Source: an uncultured Collinsella sp. (GTDB lineage Bacteria > Actinomycetota > Coriobacteriia > Coriobacteriales > Coriobacteriaceae). From it: DNA of 5,828 nt. How positions within the stretch are numbered: position 1 is the stretch's first letter; each line of letters begins with the position of its first letter. The DNA is taken from the NCBI GenBank assembly GCA_900554595.1, contig USHZ01000123.1:1-5828 (forward strand), in the 5' to 3' direction. This document shows positions 1 to 5,241 of this stretch, piece by piece. The notes beneath the pieces are model-generated. The model did not search any database, was not told where the DNA came from, and was given only the letters and a program-made list of their open reading frames with translations. The position numbers and the translations under genes are program-made.

Positions 1-18
1 GGCGCGGCCCGCTTTTTT
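1..18 (+). terminator. possible 3' half of an intrinsic terminator cut by the window edge
   Basis: A GC-rich run ending in GGCCCGC is followed directly by six T residues (13-18), which is how the right arm and U-tract of a rho-independent terminator look on the plus strand. The matching left arm would lie outside the window, so pairing cannot be shown. Read on the minus strand, the same bases form an A-tract before GCGGGCC, as expected of a bidirectional terminator. It would end a gene lying to the left. This is weak, edge-limited evidence. Confidence 0.35.
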
Positions 19-42
19 GACTCACGCAGTGCCCTTGCGAAT

Positions 43-224
43 CGAAGGTGAATACTTTTCCGCGAAGTGAACGAGCAAAAACGAGCCCCCGAAGCATCGA
101 CACTTTTCAGACGCCGTTTCCTACGGTTTCGCCAAGTTTTTCCTGCAGTTTTGGCGTCAAAAAGTGTGGATGCTTCGGAGGTCCAAAATAGGTCGTTCAC
201 TTCGCGGAAAAGTATTCACCTTCG
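43..224. repeat. long imperfect palindrome (182-nt hairpin element)
   Basis: Positions 43-74 are a perfect 32-nt inverted repeat of 193-224 (left arm begins CGAAGGTGAATACTTTTCC). After an asymmetric internal loop, pairing resumes: 89-98 with 169-178 (10 bp), 100-107 with 160-167 (8 bp, after one G/G mismatch) and 110-115 with 153-158 (6 bp). In all about 56 base pairs form over 182 nt, closing on a 37-nt apical region. It starts 26 nt beyond the stop codon of the minus-strand cyclase gene. No convincing target-site duplication is visible, and I see no credible coding frame inside. It could be a MITE-like element with 32-bp terminal inverted repeats, a degenerate insertion-sequence remnant, or a 3' RNA structure that stabilises or ends the cyclase transcript. 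Confidence 0.85.
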
Positions 225-250
225 TTTTTCGACAGATGGAACAGGGCGCT

Positions 251-898
251 TTAATCCTCAAACCACGCGATTGCGCGAATGGGCGAGCCGTCGCAATCCT
301 CGATTTTGAGCGGCGCGCAGCTAAACCAGAACAGATCGTCGCCGCAACAGTCCAAGTCCTTAAGATTCTCGATGTTGACGATATCGCATGCGCGGAACAA
401 CTTCTTGTGGCGCGTCAGATTTTCGTCCGCGATGGGGTCGAGTCCAATTACATCAAAGCCGATGCCCTTGTAGCCGCCGTCGATGATCAGGTCCAGCACT
501 TCGTCGTCCACGCAAGGATAGTCGCCAAAGTACGCCTCGGTTCCCCAGCGCTTATCCCAACCCAAGTTGAACAGCAAAAACTCGGCCTGGGTCACCTTGT
601 CGCCATAGGGACGGAGCTGCTCCACAGTAATGGCCTCACCCTCGGCGAGCATGCGACAATCGACAACCAATGCCCTGCCTATAAACTGGCTTGCCGGAAA
701 CGCATCGAGCGTCGTGCGGTCGGCAAACAGATGCGCCGGTGGATCCATATGCGTCCCTGTATGGGTGTACATCTGCATGAGCGTCTCTTTAAATCCGTCG
801 TGCTTGTAGGTGCTCGCCGGCAGCAGCTTGGGTGTATCGGCTCCGGGAAATACCGGCATGTCTCCCCTAATAGTGTGAGTCAAATCAAGCACGCGCAT
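251..898 (-). CDS. cyclase family protein (metal-dependent hydrolase, kynurenine formamidase-like fold)
   Basis: This 215-residue protein belongs to the cyclase/KynB-like family (Pfam PF04199). The signature HTGTHMDPPAH is complete at residues 46-56, with H46, H50 and D52 as expected divalent-metal ligands and H56 also conserved. A downstream histidine (H164, LTRH) and glutamate (E177, NIEN) match the later conserved pair of the family. Known members hydrolyse amides or ring structures such as N-formylkynurenine or isatin, but the substrate cannot be read from sequence. No signal peptide or membrane segment is seen, so it is probably cytoplasmic. I chose ATG at 898, not an in-frame TTG at 925, because GGGGA lies 6 nt upstream and MRVLDLTHTI is a typical family N-terminus. 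It is the second gene after the SIS gene and has no obvious promoter of its own; a strong hairpin lies just upstream. Linkage to tryptophan breakdown is not supported by the neighbours. Confidence 0.88.
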   Translation of the reverse strand: MRVLDLTHTIRGDMPVFPGADTPKLLPASTYKHDGFKETLMQMYTHTGTHMDPPAHLFADRTTLDAFPASQFIGRALVVDCRMLAEGEAITVEQLRPYGDKVTQAEFLLFNLGWDKRWGTEAYFGDYPCVDDEVLDLIIDGGYKGIGFDVIGLDPIADENLTRHKKLFRACDIVNIENLKDLDCCGDDLFWFSCAPLKIEDCDGSPIRAIAWFED

Positions 899-904
899 GT
901 TCAA

Positions 905-909
905 TCCCC
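905..909 (-). promoter_or_regulatory. ribosome binding site deciding the cyclase start
   Basis: On the minus strand GGGGA lies 6 nt before the ATG at 898. This spacing favours that ATG over the in-frame TTG at 925, which has no purine-rich Shine-Dalgarno sequence at a proper distance and would sit in the flank of the upstream hairpin. Confidence 0.6.
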
Positions 910-926
910 ATTTCTTTCTTGGCAAA

Positions 927-965
927 TCAAAACGGGGCCCGCGCGCAGCGCAGACCCCGTTTTGA
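927..965 (-). terminator. intergenic intrinsic terminator or attenuating hairpin between SIS and cyclase genes
   Basis: Positions 927-937 (TCAAAACGGGG) pair perfectly with 955-965 as an 11-bp stem around a 17-nt GC-rich loop that can pair further (GCGC/GCGC). Read on the minus strand the stem ends CCCCGTTTTGA followed by TTTG, so the U-rich part is partly inside the stem, giving a terminator-like but imperfect U-tract. It lies 17 nt after the SIS stop and 28 nt before the cyclase ATG. With no promoter seen between it and the cyclase, it may act as a partial terminator or as an mRNA-stabilising 3' end that sets the ratio of the two products. Confidence 0.65.
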
Positions 966-982
966 GAGGTTATTCCGGTATA

Positions 983-1951
983 TTAGTACTGCTCGATGCC
1001 CATGTAGCGACGAACCTCGGGGCTGTGGTCGAAGACCTTGCCGCGGGCGGCGCGCAGCTCGCAACTCATGTTGTAGAAGAAGATCGGCTCCAGGAACGAA
1101 CGCACGCTGGCGGGCACGTCGCCCACGCCGTACTCAAGCGCATCGAGCACCATGACTGTATCGGTGTGCGTGTTGAGGAACGCAAGTGCGCGCTCCTCCA
1201 TGGGACGGCACTCGCCCGCGCCAAGCTGCACAAAGTAGAACACGCCGGGCTCGGTGGCCTCGAACGGGCCGTGGAAGTACTCGCCGGAGTGGATGTAGCA
1301 GCAGTGCTGCCACTGCATCTCCATGAGCGAGCAGATCGCCATGGCGTAGGTCTGGCTAAAGTTGGGTCCGGAGCCCAGGATATAGAAGAACTTGTGCTGC
1401 TGGCAGAGCTCGGCAAAGCGATCGCCCAGCTCGGCGTTGACCTTCTCGCGAGCAGCGGGCAGCAGGGCATCCATCTGCTTAAGGCCGGCGTACATGTCGG
1501 CAAGCGCCTCGTAACCCTCCTGCTGGTCGAGCAGCTCGGCAGCCATCAGGGCGCCGATGCCCTGCGGGACCTCGGCCTGCGGCACGCCCTCGCCCCAGGG
1601 ATAGACCCAGGTAGTCCACTTGCCGTTGTCGATCTTGGAGCCCTCGCAGTCGGTGAGGGCAACGACCTCGGCACCGGCGGCCAGCGCCATCTCGCAGCCG
1701 TCGACGACCTCTTGCGTGTTGCCGCTGTGGCTGCAGGCAATAACGAGTGACTTCTCACCAAGGCTCTTGGGGGCCATCAGGCAAAACTCGCGTGCCGTGT
1801 AGACCGTCGAGGTAAACGTGGTGGCCTCGCGCTTGAGCAGCTCGTTGGCCGGCATCAGGTCGATCATCGAACCGCCACAGGCGATCCAAAAGACGTTCTC
1901 GATCTTGCCTTTGCGCTCGATGATTTCCTGAATCAGATCGTGTACGTTCAT
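983..1951 (-). CDS. tandem SIS-domain sugar-phosphate protein, FrlB-like deglycase/isomerase
   Basis: The 322-residue protein has two SIS domains, roughly residues 18-140 and 185-300. Visible motifs are ACGGS (24-28), the Ser/Thr-rich phosphosugar loop CSHSGNTQE (73-81), GSG (193-195) and HSGEYFHGPFE (221-231), which matches the GE-x-x-HGP motif of the GlmS isomerase half and FrlB. The C-terminus, RRYMGIEQY, resembles the FrlB ending rather than that of GlmS, and there is no glutaminase domain. FrlB-type enzymes split phosphorylated Amadori products such as fructoselysine-6-phosphate into glucose-6-phosphate and the free amine in the cytoplasm. The exact substrate here is inferred only as a 6-phospho keto- or amino-sugar conjugate; glucoselysine-type deglycases are equally possible. 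The ATG has AAGGAGG 7 nt upstream. The gene follows a GntR/HutC regulator, starts from its own promoter and is followed by the cyclase gene. Confidence 0.85.
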   Translation of the reverse strand: MNVHDLIQEIIERKGKIENVFWIACGGSMIDLMPANELLKREATTFTSTVYTAREFCLMAPKSLGEKSLVIACSHSGNTQEVVDGCEMALAAGAEVVALTDCEGSKIDNGKWTTWVYPWGEGVPQAEVPQGIGALMAAELLDQQEGYEALADMYAGLKQMDALLPAAREKVNAELGDRFAELCQQHKFFYILGSGPNFSQTYAMAICSLMEMQWQHCCYIHSGEYFHGPFEATEPGVFYFVQLGAGECRPMEERALAFLNTHTDTVMVLDALEYGVGDVPASVRSFLEPIFFYNMSCELRAARGKVFDHSPEVRRYMGIEQY

Positions 1952-1958
1952 GGTGATG

Positions 1959-1965
1959 CCTCCTT
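1959..1965 (-). promoter_or_regulatory. strong ribosome binding site of the SIS gene
   Basis: AAGGAGG on the minus strand lies 7 nt before the ATG at 1951. It is a near-perfect Shine-Dalgarno sequence and fixes the start, suggesting efficient translation when the promoter is open. Confidence 0.85.
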
Positions 1966-2005
1966 GTGTGGCGGTTTTGAACGACGACGGCTCGTACCTG
2001 CGGTC

Positions 2006-2031
2006 GTTCTATGTTGTCCTATTTATAGCAC
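2006..2031. promoter_or_regulatory. candidate GntR operator, promoter-proximal copy
   Basis: GTTCTATGTTGTCCTAT (2006-2022) contains two heptamers, GTTCTAT and GTCCTAT, whose starts are 10 bp apart, about one helical turn. The second heptamer is also the left half of a palindrome at 2016-2031, GTCCTAT-TT-ATAGCAC, in which six of seven positions match. It covers the minus-strand -10 box, so a protein bound here would block RNA polymerase. The adjacent GntR/HutC gene is the natural candidate binder. The binding itself is inferred. Confidence 0.55.
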
Positions 2032-2050
2032 GCCGGCTGTCACGGGTGAA
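2022..2050 (-). promoter_or_regulatory. sigma70-type promoter of the SIS-cyclase unit
   Basis: Reading the minus strand, TTCACC (2050-2045) is followed after 17 nt by TATAAA (2027-2022), preceded by TGC so that it is an extended -10 element. The predicted transcription start is near 2015, giving a leader of roughly 64 nt before the SIS ATG. It lies between the two copies of the GTTCTAT repeat and downstream of the GntR stop codon. The -10 is good and the -35 is moderate (four of six). Confidence 0.6.
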
Positions 2051-2067
2051 GTCAGTTCAGCAAATTT

Positions 2068-2084
2068 GTTCTATGTTGTTCTAT
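2068..2084. promoter_or_regulatory. candidate GntR operator, upstream copy
   Basis: GTTCTATGTTGTTCTAT matches 2006-2022 at 16 of 17 positions. It too has two GTTCTAT heptamers 10 bp apart. It starts 62 bp from the other copy, close to six helical turns, and lies upstream of the -35 box just beyond the regulator stop codon. Two in-phase copies flanking a promoter suggest cooperative binding or a small repression loop. Confidence 0.55.
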
Positions 2085-2093
2085 CTATGGACG

Positions 2094-2849
2094 TTAGATG
2101 TCGAAGACGTAGCGCGAGCCCACGATCTTTTGGCGCCCGAGCAGCAAGGGCCGCTCGTCCGCATCGGTAAAGTACGCCTCCATATAAAAGAGCGGCTCGC
2201 CGACCGGCACCTCCAGCAGCGGGGCCGCCTGAGCATCGGCGAGCGCAATCTCCACGGTGCAGGGGTCGGACTTGAGCGGCGCGCGACCCGAATGCTCGGC
2301 AACGAGCGCAAAGATTGAGTTATCGGTGAGGTCCTTATCGGCCAGCGTCTGCAGGTAGGGATGGTCGGCAAGCACAAAGGCGTTGTTCTCGAGCATGACG
2401 GGCACGCCGTCGGCCGTGCGCACGCGCTCGACCACGATGAGCTCGCAGCCGGGTTCCACACCAAAAAACGCCGCGTCCTCGCGCGTCGCCGCAACCACCG
2501 TACGCGATACCAAGCGTGCTCCGGCCACCATGTCGTTGGCGGCACAACCCTCGGTGAAGCTCTGTACGTCGCCCTTCTGGCGAATCTTGCGCTTGAGCTT
2601 GGGAGCGCATACAAAGGTGCCCCTCCCCTGCTGGCGGTTGAGGTAGCCCGCGCGCGACAGCTCCTCGATGGCACGGCGTACGGTGATGCGCCCCACGCCG
2701 TAGGACTTCGCGAGCTCCATCTCGGAAGGAATGCGCGAGCCGGCAGGGTACACGCCGCGGGCGATTTCGCCCTTTAGGTCGTCCATAACCTGCTGGTACA
2801 GCGGCACGGCGGACACGTCAGCGCGGCCGGTTTTATCGTCGAATGCCAT
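2094..2849 (-). CDS. GntR-family transcriptional regulator, HutC subfamily (UTRA domain)
   Basis: The 251-residue protein has an N-terminal GntR winged helix, about residues 15-82: PLYQQVMDDLKGEIARG, then PAGSRIPSEMELAKSYGVGR, the recognition helix ITVRRAIEELSRAGYL and the wing QQGRGTFV. A UTRA effector domain follows, about 95-248, with typical elements such as ERVRTADGVPVMLENNAFV and the closing RQKIVGSRYVFDI. HutC proteins usually repress nearby sugar or amino-acid catabolic genes and are released by a phosphorylated or small acidic ligand. The next gene encodes a sugar-phosphate SIS enzyme, and repeated GTTCTAT sites flank its promoter, so this is probably its repressor. The start has GGAG 7 nt upstream, lying inside the last codons of recQ, and only 2 nt separate the recQ stop from this ATG. 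Translational coupling with recQ is likely, which is an odd partnership. The ligand is unknown. Confidence 0.92.
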   Translation of the reverse strand: MAFDDKTGRADVSAVPLYQQVMDDLKGEIARGVYPAGSRIPSEMELAKSYGVGRITVRRAIEELSRAGYLNRQQGRGTFVCAPKLKRKIRQKGDVQSFTEGCAANDMVAGARLVSRTVVAATREDAAFFGVEPGCELIVVERVRTADGVPVMLENNAFVLADHPYLQTLADKDLTDNSIFALVAEHSGRAPLKSDPCTVEIALADAQAAPLLEVPVGEPLFYMEAYFTDADERPLLLGRQKIVGSRYVFDI

Positions 2850-2851
2850 CG

Positions 2852-4828
2852 TTACGCTCCATCCCGCGCATGCTCGGACTCAAACTCTTCAATCGCTGCC
2901 ATAAACTGCTCGCCAAAGGCGTCGGCTTTTTTCTCGCCAATACCGTTGACCTGGATCAGCTCGTCGCGCGTCTGCGGGCGCAGGCGGCACAGGCCGCGCA
3001 GGGCCTTGTCGGAAAAGACCATATACGGCGCCATCTCCAGCTCCGCAGAGATCTCCTTGCGGAGGGCACGCAGGCACTCGAACAGCTCGGCATCGTCGCC
3101 CACGCGCGGGCGTTGATCCAGCTCGGCCTCCTCGCGCAGCAGATCCACCGCACGGCGGGCGCGGGCCGAGGCCTTGCGCTTGGACGCGCGACGTTTAACG
3201 GTAAAGGCAAACGCCTCATCCTCGACCTCGGTAGCACGCGGGCCCAGCCCCACGACCGGGTACTGCCCCTGCGAAGTGGCCAAATAGCCGCGGCCGCACA
3301 GCTGGCCGATGATGTCCTTGATGCGCCCGACCGATTCGCCCGACAGCTCACCGTAGCCGCGGTCCTCGTCCAGATGCATCTGGCGAATGCGCTCGGTGTT
3401 GCCGCCGTGGAGCACATCGGCGATCAGCGACTTGCCAAAGCGCATGGGACGCACGGCCACATAGCGCACAGTGGCGCGGGCCATATCGGTGACGTCCTCG
3501 ACCTCGAACTGCGTGAGACAGTTGCTGCAGTTGCCGCAGCCCTCGGCGTCGTCTGCCGTGCCGCCCGCGGCGGCTGTCGCATGCTCGGCCGCGGCCTCGT
3601 CGCCAAAGTAGCGCAGCATGTATTCGCGCAGGCAGCCGGTGGTATTGCAGTAGCCCTCCATCTGGCTGAGCAGACGATATCGATTCTGGAGCGCCCACGC
3701 ACGCTGCTCGTCGTCGAGTGCCTCATCGGCAGCATCGCCGCGGTCGATCAGAAAGCGGCGCATGCGAAAATCATTGCCGTTCCACAGCAAGTGGCAGCTG
3801 GCCGGATCGCCATCGCGGCCGGCGCGGCCCGCCTCCTGGTAGTAGGCCTCGATGCTCTCGGGCACGTTGTTGTGGATCACGTAGCGCACGTTGGGCTTGT
3901 CGATGCCCATGCCAAAGGCGTTGGTGGCAACCATCACCTGGATATCGTCGTCGATAAAGGCGCGCTGGCTTTGGCGGCGGGCGTCGTTGCCCATGCCGGC
4001 ATGGTAGCGGCCAACGCGAATGCCGCTGGGGCCCAGCGCCTCGGCAAGCTCGCCCGCCAGCGCATCGACCGTCTTGCGGGTCGAGCAATACACGATGCCG
4101 CTCTCGCCCGAATGCGCGATCACATAGTCGCGCACCCACGCGGCCTTGGCCTTGTCGCCCATCTCCTCGCAGCCAAAGTAGAGGTTCTTGCGATCGAAGC
4201 CCGTCACCACCGTCGCGGGGTTTTGCAGACCGAGCATCTGCTGAATATCCGTGCGCACACGCTCGGTCGCCGTAGCGGTAAAGGCCGCCACGATGGGGCG
4301 CTGCGGCAGGGAATCGATGAACTCGCGAATCTGCAGGTAGGCGGGGCGAAAATCCTGGCCCCATTGGCTCACGCAGTGCGCCTCGTCAATGGCCACGAGC
4401 GGCACGCCGATGCCGCCTTCGGCCGCAGCTTCCTGCGCAAAGGCTAAAAAGCGCGGCTCGAGCAGGCGCTCGGGCGCCACGTACATAAGCTGGTAGCGCC
4501 CCTCGCGCGCCCGTTTGAGCACGGTGTTTTGCTGGGCCGGGGTAAGGCTGGAGTTGAGATAGCTGGGTCGCGCACCCGCCGCGAGCAGCGCGCGGGTCTG
4601 GTCCTCCATAAGCGACAGCAACGGGCTCACCACAAAGGTGATACCAGGCAGCATGAGCGCGGGCACCTGGTAGCAAATGGACTTGCCGGCGCCTGTGGGC
4701 ATAACGCCGAGCGCATCGCGGCCGGCAAGAATCGCATCCACCATGCGGTCCTGCCCCGGGCGAAACGAGGTGTAGCCAAAATAGGCGCCGAGCGTGTCGA
4801 GCGCCATCTGCTGCATGCTTTCGGTCAT
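2852..4828 (-). CDS. recQ: ATP-dependent DNA helicase RecQ
   Basis: This 658-residue protein is a full-length RecQ, a 3'-5' DNA helicase for recombination repair and restart of stalled forks. Motif 0 is FGYTSFRPGQ (17-26), Walker A MPTGAGKS (43-50), DEAH at 148-151, the aromatic-rich loop SQWGQDFRPAY (154-164), motif III TATAT (184-188), and motif VI QEAGRAGRDG (331-340). The zinc site uses C399, C431, C434 and C437; between the first and second cysteine is an alanine-rich insertion (about 411-430), longer than the short linker of E. coli RecQ. An RQC winged helix follows (about 440-545), then a very basic linker (543-560) and one HRDC domain (about 575-650, ending with the GIGEKKADAFGE helix-hairpin region). 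ATG at 4828 has AGGA only 4 nt upstream; M5 or M8 are possible alternatives. It is the first gene of the minus-strand series and abuts the GntR gene. Confidence 0.97.
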   Translation of the reverse strand: MTESMQQMALDTLGAYFGYTSFRPGQDRMVDAILAGRDALGVMPTGAGKSICYQVPALMLPGITFVVSPLLSLMEDQTRALLAAGARPSYLNSSLTPAQQNTVLKRAREGRYQLMYVAPERLLEPRFLAFAQEAAAEGGIGVPLVAIDEAHCVSQWGQDFRPAYLQIREFIDSLPQRPIVAAFTATATERVRTDIQQMLGLQNPATVVTGFDRKNLYFGCEEMGDKAKAAWVRDYVIAHSGESGIVYCSTRKTVDALAGELAEALGPSGIRVGRYHAGMGNDARRQSQRAFIDDDIQVMVATNAFGMGIDKPNVRYVIHNNVPESIEAYYQEAGRAGRDGDPASCHLLWNGNDFRMRRFLIDRGDAADEALDDEQRAWALQNRYRLLSQMEGYCNTTGCLREYMLRYFGDEAAAEHATAAAGGTADDAEGCGNCSNCLTQFEVEDVTDMARATVRYVAVRPMRFGKSLIADVLHGGNTERIRQMHLDEDRGYGELSGESVGRIKDIIGQLCGRGYLATSQGQYPVVGLGPRATEVEDEAFAFTVKRRASKRKASARARRAVDLLREEAELDQRPRVGDDAELFECLRALRKEISAELEMAPYMVFSDKALRGLCRLRPQTRDELIQVNGIGEKKADAFGEQFMAAIEEFESEHARDGA

Positions 4829-4859
4829 GGTTTCCTAACGTCCAAGTCGTCTGCCGTCG

Positions 4860-4865
4860 ATTATA
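4860..4865 (-). promoter_or_regulatory. -10 element of the likely recQ promoter
   Basis: TATAAT is present exactly on the minus strand, about 32 nt before the recQ ATG. The hexamer 17 nt upstream (CGACGC) is a poor -35. CTGACA on the minus strand at 4900-4895 is a better -35 hexamer but is 29 nt away, too far. The promoter is therefore probably weak or depends on an activator. Confidence 0.5.
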
Positions 4866-4886
4866 CGCCGCCACGCGGACCGGCGT

Positions 4887-4909
4887 CGCCCGGCTGTCAG
4901 CCGCGGGCG
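4887..4909. repeat. GC-rich palindrome upstream of recQ
   Basis: CGGCTG-T-CAGCCG at 4891-4903 is a perfect 6-bp inverted repeat around one base. With a 2-nt bulge it extends to CGCCC/GGGCG, spanning 4887-4909. It has no T-tract on either side, so it is not an obvious terminator. Being just upstream of the recQ -35 region, it could be an operator or a simple structural hairpin. Confidence 0.45.
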
Positions 4910-4927
4910 ATACAATCCGAAGGGAAC

Positions 4928-4985
4928 GAGCGTGGATTTTTGGACACTTTCCGGATGAGCGTGGATAATCTCCCACTTTGAACCC
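4928..4985. repeat. tandem imperfect 29-nt direct repeat
   Basis: GAGCGTGGAT occurs at 4928-4937 and again at 4957-4966, and ACTTT recurs at the same offset (4946-4950 and 4975-4979). This gives two 29-nt units with conserved ends and a variable middle. The second unit forms the left arm of the neighbouring inverted repeat. Only two units exist, so this is not a CRISPR array. It looks like part of a compound intergenic repeat element. Confidence 0.5.
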
Positions 4986-5022
4986 GTCACCAAGCCAAAA
5001 ACGGGAGATTATCCACGCTCAT
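4955..5022. repeat. perfect 20-bp inverted repeat with 28-nt loop
   Basis: Positions 4955-4974 (ATGAGCGTGGATAATCTCCC) are the exact reverse complement of 5003-5022. The loop is 28 nt. No U-tract follows on either strand, so it is not a standard terminator. Both arms begin with ATG when read inward and encode MSVDNLP in the same register on both strands, which arises from the palindrome and has no Shine-Dalgarno support. Perfect long arms imply recent origin or selection on the structure. Confidence 0.85.
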
Positions 5023-5057
5023 TCTATGGGTAGTCGATGTTTTGGCAATGTCAGCGA

Positions 5058-5156
5058 AAGCCCGCCAGAGCGAGCAAGGTGCCTTGAAACAAGGCGACAT
5101 TGATCTTCTGGTCATGCCGCCGAAGTTGAAAGGCAGATTGCCGCTCTGGCGGGCTT
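5058..5156. repeat. hairpin element with 15-bp outer arms
   Basis: 5058-5072 (core AGCCCGCCAGAGCG) pairs with 5142-5156. Pairing resumes after the single base 5073: GCAA and TGCCTT of 5074-5085 pair with 5130-5141 across a 2-nt mismatch. A short internal stem (GGC.GAC at 5093-5098 with GTC and GCC at 5111-5118) can form inside. The whole folds as a branched, roughly 100-nt structure. It has no U-tract. It is best read as an intergenic repeat or structured RNA of unknown role. Confidence 0.65.
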
Positions 5157-5169
5157 GCAGCGTCGAGCC

Positions 5170-5197
5170 GTTACGCGGTTTGGTAAAACCGCGTAAC
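5170..5197. repeat. 12-bp perfect stem-loop before the marR promoter
   Basis: GTTACGCGGTTT (5170-5181) pairs perfectly with AAACCGCGTAAC (5186-5197) around a GGTA loop. Neither side is followed by a T-run, so termination by the classical mechanism is doubtful. It lies 15 nt upstream of the TTGACA box and may insulate the promoter or be a protein-binding palindrome. Confidence 0.75.
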
Positions 5198-5212
5198 CAC
5201 TAGTTTGGTACC

Positions 5213-5241
5213 TTGACATTTATTTCTCACGCTCCTAGATT
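5213..5241 (+). promoter_or_regulatory. sigma70-type promoter of the marR-ABC exporter operon
   Basis: TTGACA (5213-5218) is a perfect -35 box. After exactly 17 nt comes TAGATT (5236-5241), four of six matches to TATAAT. The predicted start is near 5248, giving a leader of about 50 nt. The surrounding DNA is more AT-rich than the rest of the window, as expected for a promoter. Confidence 0.85.

Larger units (their letters stand above)
5048..5203 (+). other. uncertain 51-codon open frame inside a hairpin element
   Basis: An ATG at 5048 opens a 51-codon frame ending in TAG at 5201, starting MSAKARQSEQGALKQGDI. There is no Shine-Dalgarno sequence upstream and no recognisable domain, and the frame covers an inverted repeat. 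A second frame of 42 codons runs through the same DNA on the minus strand (5115-4987). Two opposed open frames without start signals argue for a non-coding repeat more than a gene. It is recorded because it is too short for usual gene calls and covers most of an otherwise unexplained stretch. Confidence 0.2.

Noticed and set aside
21..32. 12-nt CTCACGCAGTGC shared with 4368-4379 inside recQ, and GGCGCGGCCCGC at 1-12 shared with 3822-3833
   Set aside because: About one exact 12-mer match is expected by chance in a window this size, and the copies lack any common context.
251..925. Longer cyclase reading from TTG at 925
   Set aside because: The extra nine residues are not typical of the family, the start lacks a ribosome site and ATG at 898 has one at good spacing.
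164..1750. 528-codon plus-strand open frame
   Set aside because: It runs antisense to the cyclase and SIS genes, has no recognisable domain and starts inside the long hairpin. Both genes beneath it show full family motifs, so this is a GC-rich shadow frame.
2843..4447. 534-codon plus-strand open frame
   Set aside because: It lies antisense to recQ, whose helicase motifs are complete. The alanine/histidine/leucine-rich translation is typical of a complementary-strand artefact.
4529..4981. 150-codon plus-strand open frame ending in the palindrome
   Set aside because: Most of it is antisense to the start of recQ, and the rest is repeat DNA; no domain or ribosome site supports it.
4928..5022. 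Possible CRISPR repeat-spacer unit
   Set aside because: Only two imperfect direct units exist, with no spacers of regular length and no cas gene.
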